Source: Solirubrum puertoriconensis (GTDB lineage: Bacteria; Bacteroidota; Bacteroidia; Cytophagales; Hymenobacteraceae). Taken from it: a stretch of DNA of 64,000 nt. Within the stretch, counting starts at the first letter, position 1, and every line of letters starts with the position of its first letter. The notes under the pieces were generated by a model. The model made no database searches and was not told the origin of the DNA. It worked only from the letters and a program-made list of their open reading frames with translations. Location: the NCBI RefSeq assembly GCF_001483135.1, contig NZ_LNAL01000006.1, forward strand, positions 124,003 through 188,002, given 5' to 3'. Of this stretch, positions 51,433 through 60,004 are shown in pieces. Position numbers and translations under genes: made by a program.

Positions 51433-51475
51433 ACAAAAGAGCCCCGGCCACTACTCGCGGCCGGGGCTCTTTTGT
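51433..51475. terminator. Bidirectional terminator hairpin
   Basis: ACAAAAGAGCCCCGGCC (51433-51449) pairs perfectly with GGCCGGGGCTCTTTTGT (51459-51475), giving U-tracts on both strands. It lies between the convergent DUF6992-like and PfpI genes. Confidence 0.92.
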
Positions 51476-51486
51476 GAGGTAGGCAC

Positions 51487-52047
51487 CTAGGCTTGGGTGC
51501 CGCCAATTTTCTCGATCAGCTTTTCGTTAAAAGCGGGCAAATCGTTGGGGTTGCGGCTGGTAATCAAATTGCCGTCTACCACCACCGTGGAGTCTTGCCA
51601 CTGGGCACCGGCGTTGGTGAGGTCGGTTTTGAGGCTGGGCCAGCTCGTCATGTTTTTGCCGCGCACGAGGCCGGTTTCTACCAAGGTCCAGGGGCCGTGG
51701 CAAATGGCTGCCACCACTTTGCCCGACTTCATAAAATCGGCCGCGAAGCTTACGGCTTTGGGCTCGGTGCGCAGCACATCGGGGTTCATTTGGCCACCGG
51801 GCAGCACCAGCGCGTCGTAGTCGGCGGGCTTGGCTTCGTCGAGGGTTTTATCCACGGATACTTTGCTGCCCCAATCCTTCTCGTCCCAGCCTTTAATCGA
51901 ACCGCTTTTCAGGGAAACTATATCTACATCGGCGCCGGCATTCTTCAGCGCTTTTACGGGTTGCTCCAGCTCCGATTGCTCGAAACCATCGGTGGCAAGC
52001 ACGGCTACTTTTTTGCCCTTCAGCGGGTCGTTACCAAAAATGCTCAT
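51487..52047 (-). CDS. Type 1 glutamine amidotransferase domain / DJ-1-PfpI family protein
   Basis: The 186-residue protein has the PfpI fold: KVAVLATDGFEQSELEQPVK (conserved Glu near the N-terminus), YDALVLPGGQMNPDVLRT and the nucleophile elbow VAAICHGPWTLVETG (catalytic Cys with adjacent His). This subgroup (YhbO/YraA-like) is linked to stress protection, deglycation or glyoxalase activity; activity in any one member is debated. The TAG stop is in CCTAGG. Confidence 0.9.
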   Translation of the reverse strand: MSIFGNDPLKGKKVAVLATDGFEQSELEQPVKALKNAGADVDIVSLKSGSIKGWDEKDWGSKVSVDKTLDEAKPADYDALVLPGGQMNPDVLRTEPKAVSFAADFMKSGKVVAAICHGPWTLVETGLVRGKNMTSWPSLKTDLTNAGAQWQDSTVVVDGNLITSRNPNDLPAFNEKLIEKIGGTQA

Positions 52048-52159
52048 GGTGTTTGGCGGTGTGGTGAAACGGTTGGCAATGAAAAACCGGAACCGCCCTA
52101 GGTGGGTGGTTCCGGTTTCTGGCTAACGCAAAGGCGAAAGGGGAGGTTGTGATGAGCTG

Positions 52160-52258
52160 TAGCGCGGACTTTGTAGTCCGCGTCCACATATACAGTTCCT
52201 AATTGCTTACACGATTAGAAGTCACTATCCGGGGACGCGGACTACAAAGTCCGCGCTA
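52160..52258. repeat. 99-bp inverted-repeat element (second GCGGACTTTGTAGTCCGC copy)
   Basis: Left arm TAGCGCGGACTTTGTAGTCC... (52160-52185) and its exact reverse complement at 52233-52258. The centre shares TTCCTAA and ACTATCC with the 3916-4022 copy. It is intergenic, just after the thioesterase stop. Confidence 0.8.
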
Positions 52259-52264
52259 CAGGTG

Positions 52265-52801
52265 CTATTCCTCGTCGTGGCCGGCGGCTTTGCGCTGTTT
52301 CTTGAACTGCTGGCGCAGCTCCCGAATGCGCTCGTCGAAGCCGTCGGGGTGGTACTGCACGTCGTCCACGTCTACCTCCTCAAGCATGTCCATCAGGGCA
52401 TCGGAGTGGTCGGCGCGTTTGCCGTTTACCAGGCTGATGAACGCCATTTCCGACCACAGCAGGGATTTCAGACGTAGGCCTTCGGCATCGAGCATCTGCA
52501 TTTCAACCACCAGCGAGGAATTATCGAAGTGAATGAGCTGCGTCCGGATGAGTACTTCCTCGCCGTGGTTGGCCGGTTTCAGGTAGCTGATGTGGTGCTT
52601 GGTAATAACCCAGGCGGCGCGCTGCTCGCGGGTAAGCTGCCCTAGGTTAAGGGCGTAGTGGCGCATGGTGTGCTCTTCGCGCGCGTTCAGGAAGTAGTCG
52701 AGGTAGCGGGCGTTGTTGAGGTGGCCCAGCTGGTCGCAGTCCTGGAAATAGATGCGGTGCCGGGTTTCGGGCGTTTGAATGAGCGTGGCGTTGTCGGCCA
52801 T
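52265..52801 (-). CDS. Acyl-CoA thioesterase (hotdog fold)
   Basis: The 178-residue protein has the 4-hydroxybenzoyl-CoA-thioesterase-like signature FQDCDQLGHLNNARYLDYFL (Asp in CDQLGHLNN is the catalytic acid) and VITKHHISYLKPANHGEEVL. It hydrolyses acyl-CoA thioesters in the cytoplasm; chain length is not predictable. The C-terminal 45 residues are charged (DDVQYHPDGFDERIRELRQQ) and extend beyond the hotdog. It is a separate unit upstream of the repeat. Confidence 0.88.
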   Translation of the reverse strand: MADNATLIQTPETRHRIYFQDCDQLGHLNNARYLDYFLNAREEHTMRHYALNLGQLTREQRAAWVITKHHISYLKPANHGEEVLIRTQLIHFDNSSLVVEMQMLDAEGLRLKSLLWSEMAFISLVNGKRADHSDALMDMLEEVDVDDVQYHPDGFDERIRELRQQFKKQRKAAGHDEE

Positions 52802-52862
52802 AGGGAAGTAGTAGGTATGCCGAGCAAAGTAACACCTTTGGCCGCCTTTGGTTGGCAGGCGG

Positions 52863-54095
52863 CTACTGAACGGGTAGATTGCCTTGGGCGTCGGAGGCAG
52901 TTACGTGCTCATCGGCAGCGGCTACTTCGGCGCTGGGTTCGGCAGCGGCAGGTGGCGCAACGGCCGCGTTTTCGGCGTCGGGCTGCTCGGGCTCTTGGAC
53001 AATGCGGTAAGCATCGGCAATTACCGTATCGTCCTCGGGTTTGCGCGCGTCGGTAGGGCTATCGAATACCACCAGCACGTGGTTTTCGTTGAGCAGGGCC
53101 ATGCCCTCGGCTTTGTCCTGGCCGGCGGTAGGGCCGTAGCCGTGCGGCACGTCAAACATGCGGCGCAACTGCGAAGGTGCCACCAGGCTGTCGGCGTCGT
53201 GGTGCAGGGCATCGGGCCAGCAAAACACGGCAATGGTGCCGTCGAGGTCCATAGTAGGGCCGGCCAGCAGGTACAGGTCGTTGCCCACGAGGCGCATTTC
53301 GCGCAGGCCCATGCCGCCTAGGTCGAGAAAATGCTTGCGGTAGTACACACCCTGCGCATCGGAGAGCTTGCTGAGGCGCAGACGGCCGGGTTTGCTGCCT
53401 TCGGTAACGTGCAGCTCCAGCACAATGGCCCAGCCGCGCAGCACCGGCCCGCGCAGGCCCACAAACAGGCGCCCGTCGCCGGCGTAGGCCATGCCCTCAA
53501 TGTCGAAGCCGTTGTCTTTGCCGGGCAGGTGCACAAACGGGCCCACGTGCGGGTCGCGGCGCAGCAGGCGGATTAAGGTATGATGACCTAGGCGGGCGGC
53601 CTTCAGCTTACGGCGCTTCTGGCCCGGGTTGGGGGCCGATTTCTGCAGCTCGTAATCCTGGGTTTCCTCGTTCAGTACCAGCGGTACCCGGGCCAACAAA
53701 TAGCGGTTGGGGTCGGCGCGCACTTTGGCCAACTTAGCCAAGCCCTTTTCGGTGTCATCCTTTTCGGGCTTGGGGTCTTTGCGACGCAGGCTGTGCGAGC
53801 CCACTATCCACAAGTACCCGTCGCCTTCGGCCAAGCCCTCAATGTCGATTTCGGCCTCGGCATCGGGGTCGGGCAAGTCGAGGAAATCGGCCAGCTGAAA
53901 GCGGCAGTGCTGCCCAAAGGTGGTGGCATCGGTAAGGCGCAGCCGTTCCACGCTGGCGCGCTCGTCGCAGGCCGTCCAGAGGTTGTCGCCGGTGCGCAGT
54001 GTCGAGGAAAGTCCGTCGCGCACGTGCTTGCCCGAAGGATTGAGGCTGAGGGCAGGGTCGAAGCGCAGGGTAATGGCAGAGGGCGAGTTAGGCAT
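52863..54095 (-). CDS. DUF3616 domain protein
   Basis: The 410-residue protein has no signal peptide. The DUF3616 domain covers almost the whole length: DFLDLPDPDAEAEIDIEGLA, YLWIVGSHSLRRKD, GHHTLIRLLRRDPHVGPFV, NGFDIEGMAYAGDGRLFVGL and DVPHGYGPTAGQDKAEGMAL. The repeated '(D)IEG(M/L)A' phrases suggest a beta-propeller-like fold that may bind a ligand. The C-terminal 45 residues are Ala/Glu/Pro-rich and disordered. It follows the export adaptor by 60 bp on the same strand and might be transcribed with it; no functional link is known. Confidence 0.82.
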   Translation of the reverse strand: MPNSPSAITLRFDPALSLNPSGKHVRDGLSSTLRTGDNLWTACDERASVERLRLTDATTFGQHCRFQLADFLDLPDPDAEAEIDIEGLAEGDGYLWIVGSHSLRRKDPKPEKDDTEKGLAKLAKVRADPNRYLLARVPLVLNEETQDYELQKSAPNPGQKRRKLKAARLGHHTLIRLLRRDPHVGPFVHLPGKDNGFDIEGMAYAGDGRLFVGLRGPVLRGWAIVLELHVTEGSKPGRLRLSKLSDAQGVYYRKHFLDLGGMGLREMRLVGNDLYLLAGPTMDLDGTIAVFCWPDALHHDADSLVAPSQLRRMFDVPHGYGPTAGQDKAEGMALLNENHVLVVFDSPTDARKPEDDTVIADAYRIVQEPEQPDAENAAVAPPAAAEPSAEVAAADEHVTASDAQGNLPVQ

Positions 54096-54155
54096 AACGG
54101 CAGCAAGGTCGGGAATGAGGCATACGAACGAAAGTACCCGCCCTATGGGTTGTGC

Positions 54156-55265
54156 CTAACCTTTCTTCTCGTCGGTAGCGGGGCCCAGTACCTTCAGCTT
54201 ATCGCCCTTGCTCAGGCCCGATACAATCTCGACGTTGATGCCGTCGGAAATGCCCGTTTTCACCAGCTTTTTCTGGAACTGCTGCGGCGCGGTTTCCACC
54301 TCCACAAACACGCTGTCCTTATTTAGCTTGCCAAACTGCAGCAACGCTTCCCGAATAGCCAGCACCTGCTTTTTGTGGTCGAGCACAATGTCGCCGTTGG
54401 CCGAGTAGCCCGCGCGCAAAAACACACCCGGCTGCGGCTGCACCTTGGCCCGCACCTGAAATTTGATGGCGCCTTCCTCCGTCACGCCCTTCGGCGCGAT
54501 GTACTCCAGCGTGGCCGGAAACGCAGTGCCTTCGATAGCGCCCACCGTGAGTTTAATGGGCATGCCCTCGCGCACCTTACCTGCTTCGCTTTCGTCGATT
54601 TTGCCCTCAAACACCAAGCTGTTCATGTCGGCCACGGTGGCCAGGGTAGTGCCCTCGTTGAAATTGTTACGCTCCACCACCGACGAGCCCACTTTCACGG
54701 GCACATCGAGCAGCAAACCCGTAATGGTGGAGCGCACCACGTTAGTAGCGCCGCCGGTATTGCGCGAGGCGCCGCGCTGGGCAATTTGCAGGTCGTTTTG
54801 GGCGGCCTCGAGGGCTTGGCGCCGGGCGCGCACATCGTTGAGCAAGCGGTTGAACTCCTGCTGCGCAATTACCTTCTGCTCGTACAAGGGGCGCTGCCGC
54901 TCCAGCTCTTGCTGGCTGGTTTCCAAAGCCACGCGGGCCTGCTGAATCTGGTTTTGGGCGTTGTTGACGCTGGCGGCGTTGGGCACCGTGCGAATGCGTG
55001 CAATCAGCTGGCCCTCTTTGATGGGCTGCCCGGCCTCCACGTACAGCTCCTCCACAATGCCCGAAACCTGCGGCTTAATCTGCACCTCGCGGCGGGGTAC
55101 AATGCTGCCGGTAGCCACCGTTTTTTTGGTGATATCGGCCACAAAAGGCTGCTCGGTTTTGTAGGTGATGGGGTCGGCGTGGGCCTGCAGGTAGAAGTAG
55201 CGGCCCAGCCACCCGAAGCCGCCAAGCAGAAGCACGAGAAGAAGGACGAGGAAGACGCGTTTCAT
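54156..55265 (-). CDS. Periplasmic adaptor subunit of an ABC/RND-type efflux system (MacA-like)
   Basis: 369 residues from the ATG at 55265 (MKRVFLVLLLVLLLGGFGWL). After the N-terminal membrane anchor comes the lipoyl-like half VATGSIVPRREVQIKPQVSG and VEELYVEAGQPIKEGQLIAR, then a coiled-coil hairpin (about 110-180, NNAQNQIQQARVALETSQQE). The second lipoyl half VPVKVGSSVVERNNF and the beta-barrel domain follow. It links the inner-membrane ABC permeases to an outer-membrane channel, which is not encoded here. It is the last export gene of the operon that begins at 59450. Confidence 0.9.
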   Translation of the reverse strand: MKRVFLVLLLVLLLGGFGWLGRYFYLQAHADPITYKTEQPFVADITKKTVATGSIVPRREVQIKPQVSGIVEELYVEAGQPIKEGQLIARIRTVPNAASVNNAQNQIQQARVALETSQQELERQRPLYEQKVIAQQEFNRLLNDVRARRQALEAAQNDLQIAQRGASRNTGGATNVVRSTITGLLLDVPVKVGSSVVERNNFNEGTTLATVADMNSLVFEGKIDESEAGKVREGMPIKLTVGAIEGTAFPATLEYIAPKGVTEEGAIKFQVRAKVQPQPGVFLRAGYSANGDIVLDHKKQVLAIREALLQFGKLNKDSVFVEVETAPQQFQKKLVKTGISDGINVEIVSGLSKGDKLKVLGPATDEKKG

Positions 55266-55318
55266 GGCAAGCAGTAAGTTGGTTGTCGGGAGAGAAGGAG
55301 AGAGGGTAGTTGGAGGGA

Positions 55319-56560
55319 TTACTCGTCGCGCAGGGCCACTACGGGCTGCACGCGGGCGGCAATGGTGGCCGGTACCAGCCCAGCCAAAGCCCCGCAGAAA
55401 ACCAGCATGAACACGGCCGTGAGGGCCACCTGCACATCCACCTGCGGGTTGTAAAAGAAGTTGATGTCCTGGCCTTCTATGAGGTTGCTCAGGAAAGCCA
55501 TAAGCGCAGTGCCGGCCAGCAGGCCGAGCATGCCGGCGGCGGCCGTAATCACAATGCTTTCTTGCACAATCATGCTCACAATGCTCCAAGGCGTGGCGCC
55601 CATAGCCTTGCGGATGCCGATTTCCTTGGTACGCTCTTTCACCACGATGAGCATGATGTTGCTCACCCCGATGATGCCGGCCACGATGGTACCTAGGCTC
55701 ACCCACCAGCTAAAGCCGGCAATACCAAGGAAGAGGCCCTGCACGCGGGCGTATTCTTCCTCCACGTTGGCCGAGCCAAATGCCCGCTCGTCGGTAGGCG
55801 ATACTTTGTGTTGCTGAGCCAATACCTGCTTTACTTTCGTTTCCACCACTTTGGCCGGCACGCCGGGCTTGGGCAGGAAAGCGAAGTAGTCAATCTTGTT
55901 GACTTGGTTGAAGGCAATCTGCAGGGTGGTGAGCGGAATGAAGATGGTTTGGGCGTCTTCCTGCGCCTCCTCGGCCCGGCCCGTTCCCTTAAAGGTGCCC
56001 ACCACCTGAAAGTAGGTGCCCTTGATGCGAATTTGCTGCCCAATGGGGTTTTGCGTGCCAAACAGCACCTCGGCCACCCGCGCCCCAATCACGGCAATTT
56101 TGCGTCGGTCGCGCACGTCGGGCTCGTTGATGAAGCGCCCCGACAGCAGTGCCACCGGCCGCACCTGCGGGTAGCCGGGGTATTCGCCGTTCACCGAAAA
56201 CGACGAGCTTTTGGTGCCGTACTGCACCGTAAACGTGCCGTGCAAGGAGGTGCGCGGCAACACCAATGCAGCCTCGGGCACTTGCCGCTGCAGCACGGCC
56301 ACGTCGTCGTTGGTGAACTGCACCGAGCGGCCCGGCTTCATGCCCTTAAAAGGCTCGCTCGTGCGCTGCGACCACACGAAGATGGCGTTCTTGGCTACGT
56401 CGAATTCTTTCTCGACGCCGTTGCGAAAACCTTTGCCCGCGCCCAGCAGCACCACCAGCATAAAGATGCCCCAGAACACGCCAAAGGCCGTGAGCGAGGT
56501 GCGCAGCTTGTGCCGCTGCACCGTACTCCAGATTTCGCTCCACTTATCTAGGTCGAACAT
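55319..56560 (-). CDS. MacB-like ABC transporter permease, second copy
   Basis: The 413-residue protein starts MFDLDKWSEIWSTVQRHKLR, followed by the first membrane helix (LTAFGVFWGIFMLVVLLGAG). A large periplasmic MacB_PCD domain (about 40-270) and the FtsX-like three-helix domain follow (VGVSNIMLIVVKERTKEIGI with RKAMGATPWSIVSMIVQES). It ends AARVQPVVALRDE. MacB-type permeases drive conformational change rather than transport across the inner membrane. It is clearly paralogous to 56878-58122; the two would form a heterodimer or alternate. Confidence 0.9.
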   Translation of the reverse strand: MFDLDKWSEIWSTVQRHKLRTSLTAFGVFWGIFMLVVLLGAGKGFRNGVEKEFDVAKNAIFVWSQRTSEPFKGMKPGRSVQFTNDDVAVLQRQVPEAALVLPRTSLHGTFTVQYGTKSSSFSVNGEYPGYPQVRPVALLSGRFINEPDVRDRRKIAVIGARVAEVLFGTQNPIGQQIRIKGTYFQVVGTFKGTGRAEEAQEDAQTIFIPLTTLQIAFNQVNKIDYFAFLPKPGVPAKVVETKVKQVLAQQHKVSPTDERAFGSANVEEEYARVQGLFLGIAGFSWWVSLGTIVAGIIGVSNIMLIVVKERTKEIGIRKAMGATPWSIVSMIVQESIVITAAAGMLGLLAGTALMAFLSNLIEGQDINFFYNPQVDVQVALTAVFMLVFCGALAGLVPATIAARVQPVVALRDE

Positions 56561-56877
56561 GGCTTAATGGGGTTACGGAAGCAGGAAGGGGCGAAACTCC
56601 CCTCCTCAGATGAGGAGGGGTGCCCGAAGGGCGGGGTGGTTGATGATCGTTGGGCTGTCGCTTGAACGATTGCCCTAGGTCGATAACTCTAGGGCGTCAT
56701 GCTGAGCGCAGTCGAAGTCTCCTGATACTAATTCCACCAAAGCGATAGAGATGCTTCGACAAGCTCAGCATGACGTTCTTTTTAGTAGCGTTTACTATCC
56801 GACGCTAGGGCAAGTACCCCAGCCGCGCCTTCGGCACGGCGTCCCCTCCTCAGTTGAGGAGGGGAGTTTAAATATTT
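56561..56877. other. Intergenic stretch inside the ABC operon
   Basis: 317 bp between the two permease genes, filled nearly end to end by the composite repeat at 56594-56869. No gene is supported. Confidence 0.6.
56594..56869. repeat. 276-bp composite inverted-repeat element (A-B-B'-A') inside the ABC operon
   Basis: Left: AAACTCCCCTCCTCAGATGA, spacer with ATCGTTGGGCTG...CTTGAACGATTGCCCTAGGTCG, then CGTCATGCTGAGCGCAGTCG. Right: the inverse B block ATGCTTCGACAAGCTCAGCA, then GTCCCCTCCTCAGTTGAGG and AGTTT. It differs from the 46551 copy by small inserted hairpins (GTGCCCGAAGGGCGGGG). Confidence 0.82.
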
Positions 56878-58122
56878 TTATTCCGTCCGGAGTGCTTCGA
56901 TGGGCTTGATGTTGGCTGCTCGCATGGCTGGCACAAAACCGGCCAGCGCGCCAGCCAGCACTAGTAGCACCGTGGCGCCAACGGCCACGCCCACATCCAC
57001 CTCGGGGCGGGTAAAGTAGGGCAGCTCGGCCCCCGATTTCTCGATGGCGTAGCGTAATCCATCGAGCAGGCCCACGCCGGCCAGTAGCCCTAGGTAGCCG
57101 GCCAGCCCGGTAATCACTACCGACTCCTGCACCACCATGCTCACAATGCTGAAGGGCGTGGCGCCAATGGCTTTGCGCACGCCAATTTCTTTGGTGCGCT
57201 CCTGCACAATAATGAGCATGATGTTGCTGACGCCTACCACGCCGGCAATCAGCGTAAGCACGCCGATAATCGACACAAACAGCCGTATGCCGTTGAACAA
57301 GCCCTGAAAGCGGGCCACCTCTTCCTCGTTGTTTTCCAGCTCGATGGCCTGCTTGTCGGCAGGGTCGAACTGGTGGCGGCTGGCCATTAGCTGCCGCACC
57401 TGCTCTTCTACTTGCTTCACGGGCACGCCGGGCCGGGTGGTAATGGCCAGCAGCTGCACCTGGTTGTATTGATTGAAAGTGGTTTGGAAGGTGCTGAAGG
57501 GCACGTAGGCGCGCTCCTCGTTGCGGCCTTGGTTTTGGTTGGTGGTAAAAGTGCCCACAATCTGGAAGAAAACGCCTTTCACTTGCACGTACTGGCCAAT
57601 GGGGTTTTCGTCGGGCTTAAACAGCACCTTGCGCACCCGTTCGCCAATCACCATCACCTTGCGGCGCTCGGCCAAATCAAGCGGGCTCAGCAGCCGACCG
57701 GTTTTTACTTCTTCGCCGTTGATGCGGAAGAACTCGCCGTTGGCGCCAAACACCTGAAACGAGCCGTTGCGCGTGCCGCGCACAATGGTGTACTCGCCCG
57801 AAAGCCGGTTGCGGGTAGCCACCATTTCCACGCCCTCCACGCGCTGGCGCAAGGCCTCCAAATCGGCGTTCGTGAATTTGATTTCGCGCCCTGGTTTCAG
57901 GCCCTGCCACGGTAGCGAGGTTTTGCCCCCGAAAATGAACAGGCTGTTTTGGGCGCCGGCGCCGAACTCGCGCCAAATGCCGTTTTCCATGCCCTTGCCC
58001 GCGCCTAGCAGCAGCACCAGCATGAAAATGCCCCAGAACACGCCAAAAGCCGTAAGGGCCGTGCGCAGCTTGTTGCGGCGCATGGTGCTCCAGATTTCCT
58101 GCCACTTATCCAGGTCGAACAT
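56878..58122 (-). CDS. MacB-like ABC transporter permease, first copy
   Basis: The 414-residue protein starts MFDLDKWQEIWSTMRRNKLR and GVFWGIFMLVLLLGAGKGME, almost identical to the second permease at its N-terminus. The periplasmic MacB domain is at about 45-275; the FtsX domain includes VGVSNIMLIIVQERTKEIGV and RKAIGATPFSIVSMVVQESV. It ends MRAANIKPIEALRTE. Position in the operon: after the ATPase and the small secreted protein. The ATPase is shared by both permeases. Confidence 0.9.
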   Translation of the reverse strand: MFDLDKWQEIWSTMRRNKLRTALTAFGVFWGIFMLVLLLGAGKGMENGIWREFGAGAQNSLFIFGGKTSLPWQGLKPGREIKFTNADLEALRQRVEGVEMVATRNRLSGEYTIVRGTRNGSFQVFGANGEFFRINGEEVKTGRLLSPLDLAERRKVMVIGERVRKVLFKPDENPIGQYVQVKGVFFQIVGTFTTNQNQGRNEERAYVPFSTFQTTFNQYNQVQLLAITTRPGVPVKQVEEQVRQLMASRHQFDPADKQAIELENNEEEVARFQGLFNGIRLFVSIIGVLTLIAGVVGVSNIMLIIVQERTKEIGVRKAIGATPFSIVSMVVQESVVITGLAGYLGLLAGVGLLDGLRYAIEKSGAELPYFTRPEVDVGVAVGATVLLVLAGALAGFVPAMRAANIKPIEALRTE

Positions 58123-58178
58123 CGCAACGGCTGATTAGGCTAAAAGCACGCGGTAAGCAGAAGGCGGAAAGTACACGG

Positions 58179-58210
58179 CCTAGGTGCCCGCGCCTCGGCG
58201 GGCACCTAGG
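58179..58210 (-). other. Hairpin built from two CCTAGG sites
   Basis: CCTAGGTGCCCGC (58179-58191) pairs with GCGGGCACCTAGG (58198-58210), loop GCCTCG. It lies between the small secreted protein and the first permease, without a T-run. It might process or attenuate the operon mRNA. Confidence 0.55.
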
Positions 58211-58218
58211 GCAGCAGA

Positions 58219-58731
58219 CTAGTGGCAGCTTTGGCGCACCTTCTCGAGGCGGCGCACCACATCCAGCACGGCTTTCTCGTCGGTGGTGTAGAGGGGCAGC
58301 TCGAAGTTGGTGGTGTTGCCCTTGCGCACGCGCCGGATCTTGATTTCGTAGGGCGCTTCGTTTTTGCCCTTCTCGGGCTTGCGGCGGAGGTAGGTAAGGG
58401 GTTCTACCTCGCTCCATTCAAAGTCCATCACCAGTTCAAACTTGCCATCCGACACCTTCGCGGCCCAGCCTGCTTCGCCGCCTTTGTTGTAGCTCACCAA
58501 AATGGGCGCCGAGGCCTGCACGTCGGCTTTGTTGTCGCGAATGGTTTGCGTGGCGTGACAGCCTTTCAGATCGAGTCGAAGCTCCTGCTGGGGCTTGGCC
58601 GGGTTGCGCATCAGCTGGTTGATGCGCTGCTGCAGCGCCTTGCTCTCGGTAGTAGCGGCGGCCGGGTTTTGCGCGTGGGCAGCGGCGCCACCTAGGAGCA
58701 GGCAAGCGGCGGCAAGCAGTACGTTTTTCAT
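58219..58731 (-). CDS. Small exported protein of the ABC operon, unknown function
   Basis: The 170-residue protein has a signal peptide (MKNVLLAAACLLLGGAAAHA) and a mature beta-rich domain (ELRLDLKGCHATQTIRDNKA; KFELVMDFEWSEVEPLTYLR). A single conserved-looking Cys near residue 58 and a Cys three from the C-terminus could form a disulfide. I do not recognise the family. Its start overlaps the ATPase stop by 4 bp (ATGA), so it is translationally coupled to it and probably serves the exporter, for example as a periplasmic accessory. Confidence 0.75.
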   Translation of the reverse strand: MKNVLLAAACLLLGGAAAHAQNPAAATTESKALQQRINQLMRNPAKPQQELRLDLKGCHATQTIRDNKADVQASAPILVSYNKGGEAGWAAKVSDGKFELVMDFEWSEVEPLTYLRRKPEKGKNEAPYEIKIRRVRKGNTTNFELPLYTTDEKAVLDVVRRLEKVRQSCH

Positions 58732-59450
58732 GAAGGAAGGGAGCTAATGGTAGCGGTAGGGGAGGCGGTAGTTTCTTCGGCTTCTTCGCCCACAATCAAT
58801 CCGTCGCGGATGCGGATTACCCGCTGCGTTTGCGCCGCAATATCGTGCTCGTGGGTTACGATGATGACCGTCATGCCCTCGGCATTTACCTGCTTGAAGA
58901 TGTCCATCACCTCCTGCGTGGTGTGGGTATCGAGGGCACCGGTGGGCTCGTCGGCCAGAATGAGTTTGGGCTGATGAATAAGGGCCCGCGCCAACGCCAC
59001 GCGCTGCCGCTGCCCGCCCGAAAGCTCGCTGGGCAGGTGGTCGGCGCGGTCGGCCAGGCCCACGCGCTCGAGGTACTCCATGGCCAGGCGGTTTCGCTCG
59101 CGGCGGCTTACCTGCTGGTAGTACAGCGGCAGGGCCACGTTTTCGAGCGCCGACTTAAAATTGAGCAGGTTGAACGACTGAAAAACAAAGCCCAAAAACT
59201 GGTTGCGCAGCTGCGCCGCCCGCCGTTGCGAAAGGCCCCGATCGATGTGGGTGCCAGCCAGCCAGTACTCGCCGGCGTCGTAATCGTCAAGAATACCCAG
59301 GATGTTGAGCAGGGTGCTCTTACCTGAGCCCGATGAGCCCATGATGCTTACCAGCTCGCCGGGGTGCACTTCCAGGTCAATGCCCCTGAGCACTGGCAGC
59401 CGGTTGTGGCCCATTACGTAGCTCTTTTCGATTCCGCGGAGTTGAATCAT
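58728..59450 (-). CDS. ABC transporter ATP-binding protein (MacB/LolD type)
   Basis: 240 residues. Walker A is GSSGSGKSTLLNILG (about 37-51), the Q-loop lies in RNQFLGFVFQSFNLLNF, the ABC signature is LSGGQRQRVALARALIHQP, Walker B is LILADEPTGALDTHT and the switch histidine is in VIIVTHEHDIAAQTQRVI. This is the LolD/MacB N-domain type that pairs with separate permeases. It is the first gene of the export operon (59450 to 54156). The C-terminal tail EEAEETTASPTATISSLPS is acidic and unstructured. Confidence 0.94.
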   Translation of the reverse strand: MIQLRGIEKSYVMGHNRLPVLRGIDLEVHPGELVSIMGSSGSGKSTLLNILGILDDYDAGEYWLAGTHIDRGLSQRRAAQLRNQFLGFVFQSFNLLNFKSALENVALPLYYQQVSRRERNRLAMEYLERVGLADRADHLPSELSGGQRQRVALARALIHQPKLILADEPTGALDTHTTQEVMDIFKQVNAEGMTVIIVTHEHDIAAQTQRVIRIRDGLIVGEEAEETTASPTATISSLPS

Positions 59451-59483
59451 GGCCCGTCTGCGTTTGCATCAAGATAAACAATA

Positions 59484-59532
59484 ACGCCGGCGTAAGCCAC
59501 CCCTAGGTTGCGGAGTGGGCTTACACCGGCGT
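59484..59532 (-). terminator. Terminator of the Spy-like lipoprotein gene
   Basis: ACGCCGGCGTAAGCCAC (from 59484) pairs with GTGGGCTTACACCGGCGT (to 59532) with one mismatch and one bulge. The loop holds CCTAGG; on the minus strand TTATTGTTT follows. Confidence 0.7.
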
Positions 59533-59578
59533 CAGATGCGCGGGCGCGTGCAGGCGTTGCCTGCGCTACCGAAAATTT

Positions 59579-60004
59579 TTAGTTGCCAGCTTTCTGCTCG
59601 CGCAACTTCTGCTGGATTTGCGGCTTGCGTACTTGGTACTGCTTGTACTGCTCGGGCGTCATAATTTGCTTCAGCTGCGCCTCGGAGCTGGCATTAATGC
59701 GCCGCAGCGCAGTGGTAAGGCCAGCTTTGTCGGTGCCAAATTTGGTTTGAGCGGCGTTTACCTGCTCCACTGTGCTGGCCAGCACTTGCCGAATGCGCAA
59801 GGTTTGGTCTTCGCGCAATTGCAGCTCTTCCGTCATTACCGAAGCCAGGTCGCGGGCGTTTTCGCGCCGAACTTCTTCGGCCGTGCGCAGGGCCTCAACG
59901 GGGGTGCTGCTGGCCGTGTCTTTCTTGGCGCGGTTGCGGCGGGCGCAGCCGGTGGCTAGCGTGGTGATGAGTAGCAACGCAAATAGCCAAAATCGGAGGG
60001 TCAT
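59579..60004 (-). CDS. Spy/LTXXQ-like small lipoprotein
   Basis: 141 residues from the ATG at 60004. The lipobox is LITTLATGCARRN (Cys20). The mature part is mostly helical and charged (RTAEEVRRENARDLASVMTE, ELQLREDQTLRIRQVLAST) and ends EAQLKQIMTPEQYKQYQVRK. The LTxEQ-like phrase MTPEQYKQY and the helical pattern resemble the Spy/CpxP family of periplasmic chaperones or metal-stress proteins. The family link is tentative. It sits between the sensor kinase and the ABC operon. Confidence 0.7.
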   Translation of the reverse strand: MTLRFWLFALLLITTLATGCARRNRAKKDTASSTPVEALRTAEEVRRENARDLASVMTEELQLREDQTLRIRQVLASTVEQVNAAQTKFGTDKAGLTTALRRINASSEAQLKQIMTPEQYKQYQVRKPQIQQKLREQKAGN

